Shown here: positions 8,691 to 16,914 of the stretch, piece after piece
Layout of the letters: the number at the start of each line of letters is the position of its first letter
Position numbering within the stretch: position 1 is the first letter of the stretch
NCBI RefSeq assembly: GCF_003610785.1
Contig: NZ_RAQQ01000005.1
Span: 62,001-126,000, forward strand
Source: Micromonospora globbae
Lineage (GTDB): Bacteria > Actinomycetota > Actinomycetes > Mycobacteriales > Micromonosporaceae
Reading direction: 5' to 3'
Length of the DNA stretch: 64,000 bases
Made by a program: the position numbers and the translations under genes
The notes under the pieces: generated by a model
What the model was told of the DNA's origin: nothing
Database searches by the model: none
What the model saw: the letters and a program-made list of their open reading frames with translations, nothing else

Positions 8691-9861
8691 CCGACCCGGT
8701 CCCGTCGACGAGCGCCCCGGCCGGGGTGGCCGCCCAGACGCCCGGCCCGTGCTGGCCGTCCAACGGCCGGGCCGGGGCGCCGGAGCGCCGCGCCACGTCC
8801 CGGACCACCTTCACCAGCGCCTCGACGTGGCCGTCCATGGCGGCCACCCGCAGCAGCGGGGTCGGGGCCCGGCCGGGGAGCACCACGGCGGCCACGGTGT
8901 GCGAGGGCGCCGAGGTGGCCGTCACCGCGTCGACCACGGGACCGAGCGGCGCGTCGGGCCGGACCCGCAGGGCCAGGCAGCGGTGGGTCCAGCCGCCGCC
9001 GCGCAGCCCGGTCCACGTCTCGACCGGCGCCTCGGGCGTGAGGTCCAGGCCGGCCGCCGAGACCACCGCGGCGCGCAACTCGTCACGGCTGAGCGCCCGG
9101 TGCGGGAGGCCGGCGGCGTTCAGTGCCTTGCCCAGTCGCCCGATCCCGGCGGTGAGGGTGCGGTGCACGCCGGCCAGGCCACCGCCGCGGGCGACGGCCT
9201 CCGCACGGGCGTCCCGCACGGACAGCCGCAGCGCCACCCACACGGTCCGGTGCGCGGCCGGCGGCGCGCCGGGCGCCGGGTACCAGACCAGGGTGTGCGA
9301 GACCACCTGGGCGAGGGTGACGGGCGCGGTGAACTCGCTGAGGACCCGCAGGGCCCGGTCCACCACCGAGGACTCCACGGAGCCGGCCGGCGCGCCGGCA
9401 CGGCCGTGCAGCGCCACGGCGGCGAACCAGCCGTGCTCGTCCTGGCCGATGCCGAGCCGGGTGCCCCGGTCGGTCAGCTCGATGACGGACAGCTGCGGGG
9501 CGAGCGACACCAGCCGCGGGTCGCTCCCGCCGCCGGCGGACAGGGCGGCCCGTGCCCGCTCCCGCCGCTCGCGCAGCCGGCGGCGCAGCAGGACGTCCTC
9601 GTACCACCAGCGGCCGCCGCGCCGGGCGAACACCGCCACCAGGACGGCCAGCGCCACGGCGGTCACGACACCGAGCACCCACGCCGGCCCGCTCAGCGCG
9701 GCCCAGACGGCCACCGCGCAGAGTTCCACCGCCACCAGCTGGCCCACCACCAGCGGCCCGACGCGCCCGCGGCGGCGCTGGTCGGGAGCGGCGGCGGGCC
9801 GTTCCGGTACGGCGGACGGTTCGGCGGCCGTACGCGCGGGTGGCGCCTGTAGCTGCGTCAT
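8674..9861 (-). CDS. eccE: type VII secretion protein EccE
   Basis: A 395-residue peripheral subunit of the ESX membrane complex. An Ala/Pro-rich cytoplasmic head is followed by two adjacent membrane helices (about residues 38-80: [20 protein letters not shown], then the [19 protein letters not shown] segment), and then a soluble domain with the [15 protein letters not shown] linker seen in EccE proteins. ATG 9861 has a GGAGGG ribosome site. Similarity to EccE is weak in general; position between eccD and eccB strongly supports the call. Tail-to-tail with eccD, head-to-head with eccB. Confidence 0.85.
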   Translation of the reverse strand: MTQLQAPPARTAAEPSAVPERPAAAPDQRRRGRVGPLVVGQLVAVELCAVAVWAALSGPAWVLGVVTAVALAVLVAVFARRGGRWWYEDVLLRRRLRERRERARAALSAGGGSDPRLVSLAPQLSVIELTDRGTRLGIGQDEHGWFAAVALHGRAGAPAGSVESSVVDRALRVLSEFTAPVTLAQVVSHTLVWYPAPGAPPAAHRTVWVALRLSVRDARAEAVARGGGLAGVHRTLTAGIGRLGKALNAAGLPHRALSRDELRAAVVSAAGLDLTPEAPVETWTGLRGGGWTHRCLALRVRPDAPLGPVVDAVTATSAPSHTVAAVVLPGRAPTPLLRVAAMDGHVEALVKVVRDVARRSGAPARPLDGQHGPGVWAATPAGALVDGTGSVRAAG

Positions 9862-9955
9862 CGCTGACTGTCCCTCCTGCACGGTGCGGTCTGCCGCCAC
9901 GTCGGTACGCTGCCGGTCGCGGGCGCGGGTCCCGATGACCCGTCGACGGCCCCTT

Positions 9956-10003
9956 ATCGTAGGGAAGCCCGCGACACGACCCGGACCTGATCGTCGCGGA
10001 CCC
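9956..10003. promoter_or_regulatory. divergent eccE/eccB promoter region with shared blocks
   Basis: ATCGTAGG (9956-9963) and CGTCGCGGACCC (9992-10003) match the blocks found between eccC and eccD, but are 14 nt further apart. TACGAT on the minus strand could be the eccE -10. The CGGAGG ribosome site of eccB follows at about 10011. Confidence 0.45.
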
Positions 10004-10022
10004 ACCCCTCCGGAGGTAAGTC

Positions 10023-11603
10023 ATGCGGACCCGCCGCGATCAGGTGCAGGCGTACCGCTTCGTCACCCGCCGCATCGTCTCCGCGCTGCTGTCGGGCGAC
10101 CCGGAGACCAGCAACCTGCCGATGCGGCGGCTCGGCATGGCGGTGTTCGGCAGCGTCATCGCCGCGGCCGTGGTGCTCGGCGGCGCCGGCGCGTACGGGC
10201 AGCTGACGGGCAACACCGCGCCGCTGGAGGAGAACACGCTGGTCATCGAACGGGAGACCGGCGCGACGTACGTCTTCTACGAGGGCCGGCTGCACCCGAC
10301 GCTGAACTACGCGTCCGCCCGGCTCATCCTGAACGAGGCCGATCCGGAGGTCCGCACGATGTCGCGCGCCTCGATCGAGGACCGGCCGCGTGGGCGGACG
10401 GTCGGCATCGTCGGCGCGCCGGACGACCTGCCGGACCGCGAGTCGCTGGCGGGTCTGCCGTGGTCGGTGTGCCAGGTGCCGGACCCGACCGACCCCCGCC
10501 GGTCGAGCACCCACCTGGTGATCGACCGGCCGCTCCCCGGCGGTACGCCGCTGGGCGACCGGGCGGTGCTCGCGAACATCGACGGCCAGCGGTACCTGCT
10601 CACCCACGACCTCCGGATGCAGCTCGCCGGCGAGAGCCGCCTGGCCGCGCTGCGGATGGCGAACGCGCCCACCCTCACCGTGGGACCGCAACTGCTCAAC
10701 GCGGTGCCGGCCGGTCCCGCCCTGCGCGAGCCGGAGCTGGCGGGCATGAACCAGCCGAGCGGCCTGTCGGTGGGGGGCCGGCCGGGCCGGATCGGCCAGG
10801 TCTACCGGGCGGCCGGCCAGCACTACGTGCTGACGCGGGACGGGCTGGCCTCGATCGGCGAGGTCACCACACAGCTGCTGCTGCGCCAGGGCGGCCAGGT
10901 GATCGACATCACTCCGGAGCAGGCGGGTCGGCACCTCACGGACGAGCGGGTGGAGGAGGCCGGCATGCCGGCGACGCTGCCCGAGCTCTACCCGACGCAG
11001 GAGGGGCGGACCGTGGTCTGCGCGACCTACCGGGCGGGCGCGGGCGGAGGCCCGCCGGTCACCACGCTGGAGGTGTTCGACCGGCCGCCGGCGGACCTCG
11101 CGGGCGGCGAGCCGGAGTCGCTGCCGGTGGAGCAGACCAGCCGGGACACGGTACGCACGGCGGACCGCGTGCTGCTCCCGGGCGGCAAGGGCGTCGTGGC
11201 CCAGGCCGCACCGGGTGCGGGCGAGAGCGGCGCCGGCGCGCCGGGGTCGACGGTCTACCTGATCAGCGCGCAGGGCGTCCGGTACCCGCTCGGCACGCGT
11301 TCGGGGGACGCGCTCACCGCGCTGGGCTACGGCGGCGTCACGCCGCTCGCCGTGCCGGGCTCGCTGCTCGCCCTCATACCCACCGGCCCCACGCTGGAAC
11401 GCGACGACGCCCGGACGTACTACGAGCCCGGCACGCCGGCCGGGGGAGCCGCGAAGCCCTCCGCCCAGGCCCCGTCGTCGAGCCCCTCGGCGTCCACCGA
11501 CCCGGACACGGACGGGTCGCCGTCGCCGGGCGCCGGCACCACGCCCACCGGCACGCCGAGCGGCGGTACGCCCGCCTCCGGCGGGCCGGCGGACGCGAAC
11601 TGA
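10023..11603 (+). CDS. eccB: type VII secretion protein EccB
   Basis: A 526-residue single-pass subunit that extends outside the membrane and carries the complex through the cell wall. A cytoplasmic start (MRTRRDQVQAYRFVTRRIVSALL, typical of EccB) precedes one membrane helix at about 38-58; the rest is extracellular, with the repeat-type fold of the family. The last ~50 residues are a Ser/Pro/Thr/Gly-rich tail (from about 475) that looks disordered and may contact peptidoglycan. The ribosome site CGGAGG precedes ATG 10023. It is head-to-head with eccE. Confidence 0.94.
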   Translation: MRTRRDQVQAYRFVTRRIVSALLSGDPETSNLPMRRLGMAVFGSVIAAAVVLGGAGAYGQLTGNTAPLEENTLVIERETGATYVFYEGRLHPTLNYASARLILNEADPEVRTMSRASIEDRPRGRTVGIVGAPDDLPDRESLAGLPWSVCQVPDPTDPRRSSTHLVIDRPLPGGTPLGDRAVLANIDGQRYLLTHDLRMQLAGESRLAALRMANAPTLTVGPQLLNAVPAGPALREPELAGMNQPSGLSVGGRPGRIGQVYRAAGQHYVLTRDGLASIGEVTTQLLLRQGGQVIDITPEQAGRHLTDERVEEAGMPATLPELYPTQEGRTVVCATYRAGAGGGPPVTTLEVFDRPPADLAGGEPESLPVEQTSRDTVRTADRVLLPGGKGVVAQAAPGAGESGAGAPGSTVYLISAQGVRYPLGTRSGDALTALGYGGVTPLAVPGSLLALIPTGPTLERDDARTYYEPGTPAGGAAKPSAQAPSSSPSASTDPDTDGSPSPGAGTTPTGTPSGGTPASGGPADAN

Positions 11604-11624
11604 CCGCCGGGGCGGCACACGGCG

Positions 11625-11641
11625 ACGGGCGGGTCGCCCGT
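11625..11641. terminator. short hairpin after eccB
   Basis: Arms ACGGGCG (11625-11631) and CGCCCGT (11635-11641) form a 7-bp stem with a 3-nt loop just past eccB. No U-tract follows, so termination strength is uncertain. Confidence 0.35.
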
Positions 11642-11706
11642 GTCGTCCGCGTGCACTAACCTGAGGCTGGCCAACGGTTGTCGATTACCACTACGGGGAT
11701 GTTGCC

Positions 11707-12075
11707 ATGACCGGGCGCACGGAAGTCGATCTGCTGTCCCTTGAGGACTTCCACAAGCGGTTGGCCGATCGGCTGACCCAGGCCGACTCGCTGCTGCGGA
11801 AACTCAACACGGAGATGCAGTGCCGGCCTCCGGCGTTGGGGACGTTCGCCCACGCCACCAGCAACTCCCAGCGCTACTCGGAGATCCACCAGTCCTATGT
11901 GGAGCAGGTCGGTCGTCTCCAGCGGGCGGTGAAGGCCGCACAGGAGGCGACGAGCACGATCCTGACCAACTACCGGACGGCCGAGGCCCGCAACGCCGCC
12001 ACCGCGGACGACATCAGGGCCGCCCTCGACGGAGTCAACGAGGCGCTCAATCCGGAGGAGAAGCCGCGTGTCTGA
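11707..12075 (+). CDS. small all-helical YxxxE protein in the type VII locus
   Basis: A 122-residue protein of unknown function. It looks entirely alpha-helical: two long amphipathic helices (about 12-38 and 52-95) around a PPALGTF turn, without a WXG motif. The second helix ends Y89-RTA-E93, a YxxxE signal of the sort that directs type VII substrates. The ATG at 11707 follows GGGGAT; a possible -10 TAACCT lies at 11657-11662. The next gene, coding a WXG-domain protein, starts 8 bp before this stop, implying translational coupling and perhaps a heterodimer. It may be an EspC-like or PE-like partner, but this is inferred from motif and context only. Confidence 0.8.
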   Translation: MTGRTEVDLLSLEDFHKRLADRLTQADSLLRKLNTEMQCRPPALGTFAHATSNSQRYSEIHQSYVEQVGRLQRAVKAAQEATSTILTNYRTAEARNAATADDIRAALDGVNEALNPEEKPRV

Positions 12076-13312
12076 GTACACCCAGCGCTACGAGGGCGCG
12101 AGCCACCAGGAGCTCTACGACGCCGTGATGGCCGGCAAGCCGGGGCAGATCGACGATCTCGCCGCGGACTGGTCGTCGCTGAAGGGCACCGTCGAGGCCC
12201 TCGGTCGCGACCTCGGCGACGACCTGGAGAAGCTGTCCCACACCTGGACGGGTTCGGCCGCGCAGGAGTTCCAGCGTCGGCTGACGTACATCGTCGACTA
12301 CGCGGGCACGCTGGGCGAGGGCATGGCGGACGTCAAGCAGGCGCTCACCATGATGGCCGGCCAGTTGCGCACGGCGCAGCGGTCCGCGGAGAGCCCGGAG
12401 GAGACCGACGACCACGACCAGGCCCTTTCCGGTGCGGTCAAGGGCGGCATCATGTTCGGCGTGCCGGGCGCCGTGGTCGGCGGTCTGCTCGGTCACCAGC
12501 AGGACAAGGAAGAGCAGCAGAAGGCGCACCAGCGCATGATCAAGGTCGTGGCCGACCTGGCCGAGGGGTACGACCTCTCCGCCTACGGGCGGGTCGTCGC
12601 GCCCCCGCCGCCGGACCCGGACCTCCCGGGCACCGTGGACGGCAGCGGCCCGGCCCCGCGCAGCGGCCCGAACGTCGGCACGCCGACGACCGTGGCGCAC
12701 CTCGGCGCCGCCGACCCGCAGACCGGCCGCGCCTCGATCAGCACTCCCGAGCACGTGAGCAGCGGGCCCACCAGCACCCACGGGGGCGGCGGCGGCCTGA
12801 CCACGGTGGGCGGCGGCGCGCCCACGCCCGCCTCCGTGACCGGGCCGGGCTCCGGCGAGCCGGAGTACGGGACGTCGCTGGCCGGTGCCGGCCCGCTCAC
12901 CAACAGCACGCTGATGCCCGGCGGCGGCCCCGGCGGGGTCGGCCTCGCCGGTGCGGGCACCGGGACGGCCGGTGCCGGCGTGCTGGGCGCCACCGGCATG
13001 TCCCCGGGCGCCGGCCTGGTCGGCACGGCCGCGCTCGCCGGCTCCAGCAGCACCGCGCCGACGACCACGGGCCGGCCGGCCGGCGGCCCCGCCGGGCCGG
13101 AGAACCGCTCGGCGACCGGCGTGGGACGCAGCTTCGACGGCCGGCGCGGCGACGGCACCGGCCGCGGCGCGGCGGCCACCCGGCCGGGCGTCCTCGGCGG
13201 CCGCGGCCAGCAGGACGAGGACGAGTCCGACGAGCGCCTGACCTGGCTCACCGAGGACGAGATGGTGTGGGGTGACGGCAAGGACGCGGCGCCCCCGGTG
13301 CTCGGCGGCTGA
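12068..13312 (+). CDS. WXG-domain type VII substrate with long Gly/Pro-rich tail
   Basis: A 414-residue probable secreted or complex-associated protein. Residues 1-115 are helical with W60-T-G62 at the hairpin turn, then a glycine-rich hydrophobic segment (about 125-145, GGIMFGVPGAVVGGLLG) and a charged helix. From about residue 175 the chain is Pro, then Gly/Thr/Ser-rich and repetitive to about 380. The C-terminus is a distinct acidic-aromatic motif (DERLTWLTEDEMVWG). GTG 12068 overlaps the preceding YxxxE gene. The layout recalls PPE or LXG-type substrates, with helical export domain plus extended tail; no toxin domain is recognised. Function unknown. Confidence 0.8.
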   Translation: MSEYTQRYEGASHQELYDAVMAGKPGQIDDLAADWSSLKGTVEALGRDLGDDLEKLSHTWTGSAAQEFQRRLTYIVDYAGTLGEGMADVKQALTMMAGQLRTAQRSAESPEETDDHDQALSGAVKGGIMFGVPGAVVGGLLGHQQDKEEQQKAHQRMIKVVADLAEGYDLSAYGRVVAPPPPDPDLPGTVDGSGPAPRSGPNVGTPTTVAHLGAADPQTGRASISTPEHVSSGPTSTHGGGGGLTTVGGGAPTPASVTGPGSGEPEYGTSLAGAGPLTNSTLMPGGGPGGVGLAGAGTGTAGAGVLGATGMSPGAGLVGTAALAGSSSTAPTTTGRPAGGPAGPENRSATGVGRSFDGRRGDGTGRGAAATRPGVLGGRGQQDEDESDERLTWLTEDEMVWGDGKDAAPPVLGG

Positions 13313-13326
13313 CCCCTTCGCATCGC

Positions 13327-13363
13327 CGACGGCCCACCCGGTCCGGTTCCGGGTGGGCCGTCG
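13327..13363 (+). terminator. strong hairpin terminator of the type VII locus
   Basis: Perfect 15-bp arms (13327-13341 and 13349-13363; CGACGGCCCACCCGG and its complement) surround a 7-nt loop, 15 bp after the last gene. Confidence 0.75.
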
Positions 13364-13472
13364 CCGTACCGGCCCTCGTCGGCGCGGGCCGGCGTCCGTC
13401 CACATTCGCCGGCGTGGGCACGGTCACGTTCCTCACGGCCCGGTACGCGCTGCGCCCGGTCGCCAAGAGCGA

Positions 13473-13478
13473 TAGGTT
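13473..13478 (+). promoter_or_regulatory. -10 hexamer, leaderless type
   Basis: TAGGTT ends 6 nt before GTG 13485, the recurring leaderless spacing in this window. Confidence 0.5.
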
Positions 13479-13484
13479 GGTGAC

Positions 13485-13856
13485 GTGCTGTCCGTAGCGT
13501 TCGCCCGCCCCGCCTGGCGGGCCACGCTGCGTTCGCTGCGCGAGTTGACGCGCCTGGCCGTCGCGGCGCTGGCCCTCACCGTCGGCCTCAACGCCGCCAC
13601 TCTCGCGTCCGCCCCGACGCCGGCCGCCGTGGCCGCGCCGGCGAGCACGGTGAGCAGCCGGGCCCTCGTGGGATCGCCCGACAGCGCACCGACCGCGGAT
13701 CGGCTGGCCGACACCGACGTCTCCGCCCACCCGCCGACGGACGAGCACAGCTCCGTCGCTCCGGCCGCCGACGTCGTGCTGCCGGCCGCGGTCGCCACGC
13801 CGGCCGCCGAGCCCGGCCGCCGCACGCCCGGCCGCCGCGGGCCACCGACCGCCTGA
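13485..13856 (+). CDS. small exported protein of unknown function
   Basis: A 123-residue protein. The first 53 residues look like a long signal peptide: basic start (RPAWRATLRSLRELTRLA), hydrophobic core (VAALALTVGLNAATLA) and AxA-like cleavage sites around APTPAAVAAPA. The mature part is Ala/Pro/Ser/Thr-rich without conserved cysteines or a recognisable domain, and ends in a basic GRRTPGRRGPPTA tail. The start is supported by a TAGGTT hexamer 6 nt upstream. It may share a transcript with the anchored coiled-coil gene 300 bp downstream. Low complexity means the coding call is less certain than its neighbours. Confidence 0.55.
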   Translation: MLSVAFARPAWRATLRSLRELTRLAVAALALTVGLNAATLASAPTPAAVAAPASTVSSRALVGSPDSAPTADRLADTDVSAHPPTDEHSSVAPAADVVLPAAVATPAAEPGRRTPGRRGPPTA

Positions 13857-14156
13857 TCCGAGGGCCACGACGACCGCCCGCTGAGCGCCGCTCCCGGCGA
13901 CGACGGCCCGCACCGGTCCCCGCCCGACCGCCCCGCCCTGCCCGGATCTCCGGACGGCGGCCATCCGTCGCGGCGCGCCGGTGCGACCGCCCGTCGGGAA
14001 TCGCCCGGACCGGCCCGTCACGGTCCTGGCGCGGCGCGGGTGTGACGCCCACCGGTCCGCACGTCGTCGCCGGCGCCCGACGCGGCCCTCCTCGCCGACT
14101 CTCCGCCCACCGGCGGGTCACATCGTCCACTCCCGACACACGACCACGAGGTGCAG
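13857..14156. other. 300-bp intergenic stretch
   Basis: No gene, hairpin or repeat could be supported here. The sequence is very C-rich on the plus strand. The only functional element proposed is the GAGG ribosome site at 14148-14151 for the following gene. Confidence 0.5.
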
Positions 14157-14960
14157 ATGATGCAGACCGTCCTCTCCGCCGTCCTGCCCGACGTCCCGCG
14201 CGCCGCCGTGATCTGGCTGAGCCTGCTCGCCGTGGTGGCCGTCACCGTCGCCGTCCTGCTGCTGCGGCCCGGCCGGCTCGCGAGCGACGCCGCCGCCGCA
14301 CGGATCCGGAGCGCCGCGATGCCGAGCCCGCTCGAATCCGCCGAGGAGGAACGGGAACGGGCCCGCTACGCGCAGGAGGTCGCCGTGGCCGCGGAACGCG
14401 CCACGACGACCGCGCAGCGCCGGCGGGAGGAGTGGTTGGCCGCGCAGGAGGCCGTCGAGACGGCCTGGCAGGCGTACGAGGCGGCCGAGGCGGACGTACG
14501 CCGGCTGAGCGCCGCCGCCGCGATGCCGCTGCCCCGCACGGCCCGCACCCCGGCCGAGTACGTCGACCGTGAGCGCTTCCTGCACCGCGCGGCGCTGGAC
14601 GCGTACTGGCGGCGGGAGCTGTCGGTGGAGCAGCTCAGCGACGTCTTCGCGCACCGCAACGGCTGGGACCCGCGGCTGCACCCCGTGGAGCAGGAGCTGG
14701 TGCTGCGACGGGCGGTACGGGACAACCTGTTCGCCCGGCACCAGGCCGCACGGGAGCGGGAGCAGGCTGCCTGGCGGGCCGCCGAGGTGGCCGCGGAGGC
14801 GGCCCGCAGCCTGCGGGAGGAGGCGTTCGCGGCCACGGGCCGGCGCGTCGAGGACTCGCAGTCGGTGCTGCCGCTCGACGAGGTCGTGGCCTCGGCCGAG
14901 GGGCAGACCCGGGAGAACCCGGTGGTCGCGCGGGGCCGCGCGGCGGTGCCCGCGTACTGA
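14157..14960 (+). CDS. membrane-anchored coiled-coil protein, unknown function
   Basis: A 267-residue protein with one N-terminal membrane helix (about residues 14-36, AVIWLSLLAVVAVTVAVLLL) followed by a long Glu/Arg/Ala-rich helical region with clear coiled-coil character (about 60-120 and 190-225). A middle patch (about 135-185: EYVDRERFLHRAALDAYWRRELSVEQLSDVFAHRNGWDP) is the most protein-specific segment and looks like a compact helical domain. No enzymatic motif is seen. ATG 14157 follows GAGG at 5 nt spacing. It is not obviously linked to the type VII genes, although it follows them in the same direction. Confidence 0.75.
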   Translation: MMQTVLSAVLPDVPRAAVIWLSLLAVVAVTVAVLLLRPGRLASDAAAARIRSAAMPSPLESAEEERERARYAQEVAVAAERATTTAQRRREEWLAAQEAVETAWQAYEAAEADVRRLSAAAAMPLPRTARTPAEYVDRERFLHRAALDAYWRRELSVEQLSDVFAHRNGWDPRLHPVEQELVLRRAVRDNLFARHQAAREREQAAWRAAEVAAEAARSLREEAFAATGRRVEDSQSVLPLDEVVASAEGQTRENPVVARGRAAVPAY

Positions 14961-15077
14961 TCGGCGGTCCGGACGGCGGCCGCGCATCGGGTGGCCGCCG
15001 TCGGCATTCGCGGCGGGCGGAGGGGCGGGGCCACGGTCCGTCCACCCGCGTGGCGGGCCGGGATGGTCCGGCTGGGT

Positions 15078-15083
15078 TAGCGT
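15078..15083 (+). promoter_or_regulatory. -10 hexamer, leaderless type
   Basis: TAGCGT ends 6 nt before ATG 15090; no ribosome site lies between. Confidence 0.5.
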
Positions 15084-15089
15084 GACCGC

Positions 15090-15431
15090 ATGTCCCGGGA
15101 AGCGTGGATCGTCATCGTCATCGTCGGCGTCGTGGCGCTCGCCACGTTGGTCGGGGCCGTGCTGCTCGCGATCCGGCTGGTCCGCGCCCACCGCCTGCTC
15201 ACCTCCCTCGGCGCGGGCGGCAAGGTGGCCCTCTACGGAGCGCTGATCTACACGATCTTCCCGGTGGACCTGCTGCCCGACCCCATCTACCTGGACGACA
15301 TGGGAGTCCTGGCCGGCGCGCTGATCTACGTGACCCGGCTCGTCCACCAGCACCGGGCGGCGACCCGCCGGCTGCCCGGCCAGGCGGGCCCCCCGCCGGA
15401 TCCCGGGCGCGCCCACCGACCGGTGCGATGA
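15090..15431 (+). CDS. YkvA/DUF1232 family small membrane protein
   Basis: A 113-residue protein with an N-terminal membrane helix (about 6-27) and the DUF1232 signature around residues 48-75 (GALIYTIFPVDLLPDPIYLDDMG), where a hydrophobic turn ends in PxDLLPD. The family is widespread and of unknown biochemical role. A Pro/Gly/Arg-rich tail follows. The start is set by the TAGCGT hexamer 6 nt upstream, consistent with a leaderless message. Confidence 0.85.
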   Translation: MSREAWIVIVIVGVVALATLVGAVLLAIRLVRAHRLLTSLGAGGKVALYGALIYTIFPVDLLPDPIYLDDMGVLAGALIYVTRLVHQHRAATRRLPGQAGPPPDPGRAHRPVR

Positions 15432-15500
15432 TCGCCGGGCGCTCGGCGGCCGTGGCCCGTGCCGGGTGGCCGGGGACCATCGGGATACGGAGGACGGGAC

Positions 15501-15908
15501 ATGCCGGTCGGGCATCATCTGGACATGCGTGACGAGCGGGTCGTCGCGTTCTTCCGGGAGCGGCACCTCGCCACGCTCACCACGCTGCGTGCGGACGGCA
15601 CCCCGCACGTGGTGCCCGTCGGGGTGACCCTGGACGCCGACGCCGGCCTGGCCCGCGTCATCACGTCCGCCGCCTCCCGCAAGGCCCGCCACGTGGCGGC
15701 GGCCGGCCCGCAGGGCGCCCCCGTGGCGCTCTGCCACGTCGACGGCCGGCGGTGGCTCACCATCGAGGGCCGGGCGGTCGTACGGGCGGACGTGGCCGCC
15801 GTGGCCGAGGCCGAGCGCCGGTACGCCGAGCGCTACCGGACGCCCCGCCCCAACCCGCAGCGCGTCGTCCTGGAGATCGCCGTCGCCCGCCTGCTGGGCA
15901 GTCTGTGA
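15501..15908 (+). CDS. F420/FMN-dependent split-barrel oxidoreductase (PPOX class)
   Basis: A 135-residue protein of the pyridoxamine-oxidase-like split beta-barrel superfamily. Visible signatures are RHLATLTTLRADGTPHVVPVG, the cofactor-facing strand pair, ITSAASRKARHVAAAG, and a barrel-closing strand WLTIEGRAVVRADVAAV. Size and sequence fit the actinobacterial TIGR-type F420-dependent group that reduces small molecules using cofactor F420; FMN or haem binding cannot be excluded. ATG 15501 was chosen over an upstream GTG because ACGGAGGACGG precedes it. Confidence 0.82.
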   Translation: MPVGHHLDMRDERVVAFFRERHLATLTTLRADGTPHVVPVGVTLDADAGLARVITSAASRKARHVAAAGPQGAPVALCHVDGRRWLTIEGRAVVRADVAAVAEAERRYAERYRTPRPNPQRVVLEIAVARLLGSL

Positions 15909-16208
15909 CCGTCCGCGCCGCCTGACCGGTTCCGGCGCCACGGGTGCCTCACGTCACTCCCTGGCACGTCACCGCGCCTGGAATGGCGCCGCTCCTGCCG
16001 CCGTTGCACGAGACCGCGACGCCACCCGCCGTGACGGTCTTGGTCACCCTCCGTGGCCGAACCGGAATGCCGGCCGGGGCAGGGCCGTTACGTCCCGGGT
16101 GAGCCCAGGCGCCCGTCCCTGGGCGTCGCGTGCTGCTGAGCCGAGCGCCGGTCCCGGTGCCTGCGCCTCCGGCCGGAGGCGTCATACCCCCCGATTGGAG
16201 CCCGACCC
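15909..16208. other. 300-bp intergenic stretch with one small hairpin
   Basis: No gene is supported. A perfect palindrome of 9-bp half-sites lies at 16164-16181 (CGCCTCCGG and its complement), 28 nt upstream of the C39 peptidase gene and therefore likely in its leader. I looked for a cyclic-di-AMP (ydaO) riboswitch, common before actinobacterial wall hydrolases, and did not find its conserved blocks. Confidence 0.45.
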
Positions 16209-16904
16209 ATGAATCCGATCATTCACAAGAGCGGCCTGTCCGTCGCCGGTCTGCTGGTCGCCGGTGGGTGCGCGCTGGGTCCCGCCGTGGCGGCCCACGC
16301 CGCTCCGGTCCACACCAACCCGTCGATGTTCGCCCCGGCCGGTAGGTCCGACAAGGCGAACAACGGGGGCAAGGCCGACAAGGTTGGTCACGACCGCCGG
16401 GCCGAGCGCCTCGTGGGCGTCGACTACCAGGCCCAGCCCAACTTCTTCTACTGCGGGCCGGCCGCCACCCGGATGGCGCTCTCCGCGCAGGGCAAGGCGA
16501 TCTCCCAGGACGAGGTGGCCCGGCTGCTGGGCACCACCGAGGCCGGTACGCCCTCCGCGCTGGACACCACCCGGGTGCTCAACGAGCTGACCGGCGGCGG
16601 GTACCGCACCACCGAGATTCCCGACCCGGTGGCCCGACCGGACCAGGTCGAGCGGCTGCGTACCGACGTGATGAAGGCCCTGGACGCCGGCCGCCCGGTG
16701 GTCGCCAACGTCAAGGGCACGGCCGTGGACACCGACGGCAACCCGCACTCGTACGAGGGCGGCCACTACCTGACCCTGGTGGGCTACCGCGACGGCGGTG
16801 ACACCATCCGGATCGCCGACCCGGCCGACCCGGGCAACGGCGAGTACTGGATGCCGCTGGCCAAGGTCGCCAACTGGATCGCGGAGCGCGGCTACTCCGC
16901 CTGA
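16209..16904 (+). CDS. exported C39-like cysteine peptidase
   Basis: A 231-residue secreted protein. The signal peptide spans about 1-32 with an AHA-AP cleavage site; a weaker lipobox-like AGGC at Cys21 is also present. The mature part is a papain-like C39_2 peptidase: Cys82 in FYCGPAA, His186 in GGHYLTLVGY and Asp204 in IADPAD form the expected catalytic set. Such enzymes stand alone, without the ABC transporter of bacteriocin-processing C39 peptidases, and may cleave surface proteins or peptides. ATG 16209 is preceded by TTGGAG. The gene is monocistronic with a hairpin after it. Confidence 0.85.
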   Translation: MNPIIHKSGLSVAGLLVAGGCALGPAVAAHAAPVHTNPSMFAPAGRSDKANNGGKADKVGHDRRAERLVGVDYQAQPNFFYCGPAATRMALSAQGKAISQDEVARLLGTTEAGTPSALDTTRVLNELTGGGYRTTEIPDPVARPDQVERLRTDVMKALDAGRPVVANVKGTAVDTDGNPHSYEGGHYLTLVGYRDGGDTIRIADPADPGNGEYWMPLAKVANWIAERGYSA

Positions 16905-16914
16905 TCCACGAACG

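Noticed and set aside
15909..16208. Cyclic-di-AMP (ydaO) riboswitch upstream of the C39 peptidase gene
   Set aside because: The conserved core blocks of that riboswitch were not found; only a simple 18-bp palindrome is visible.
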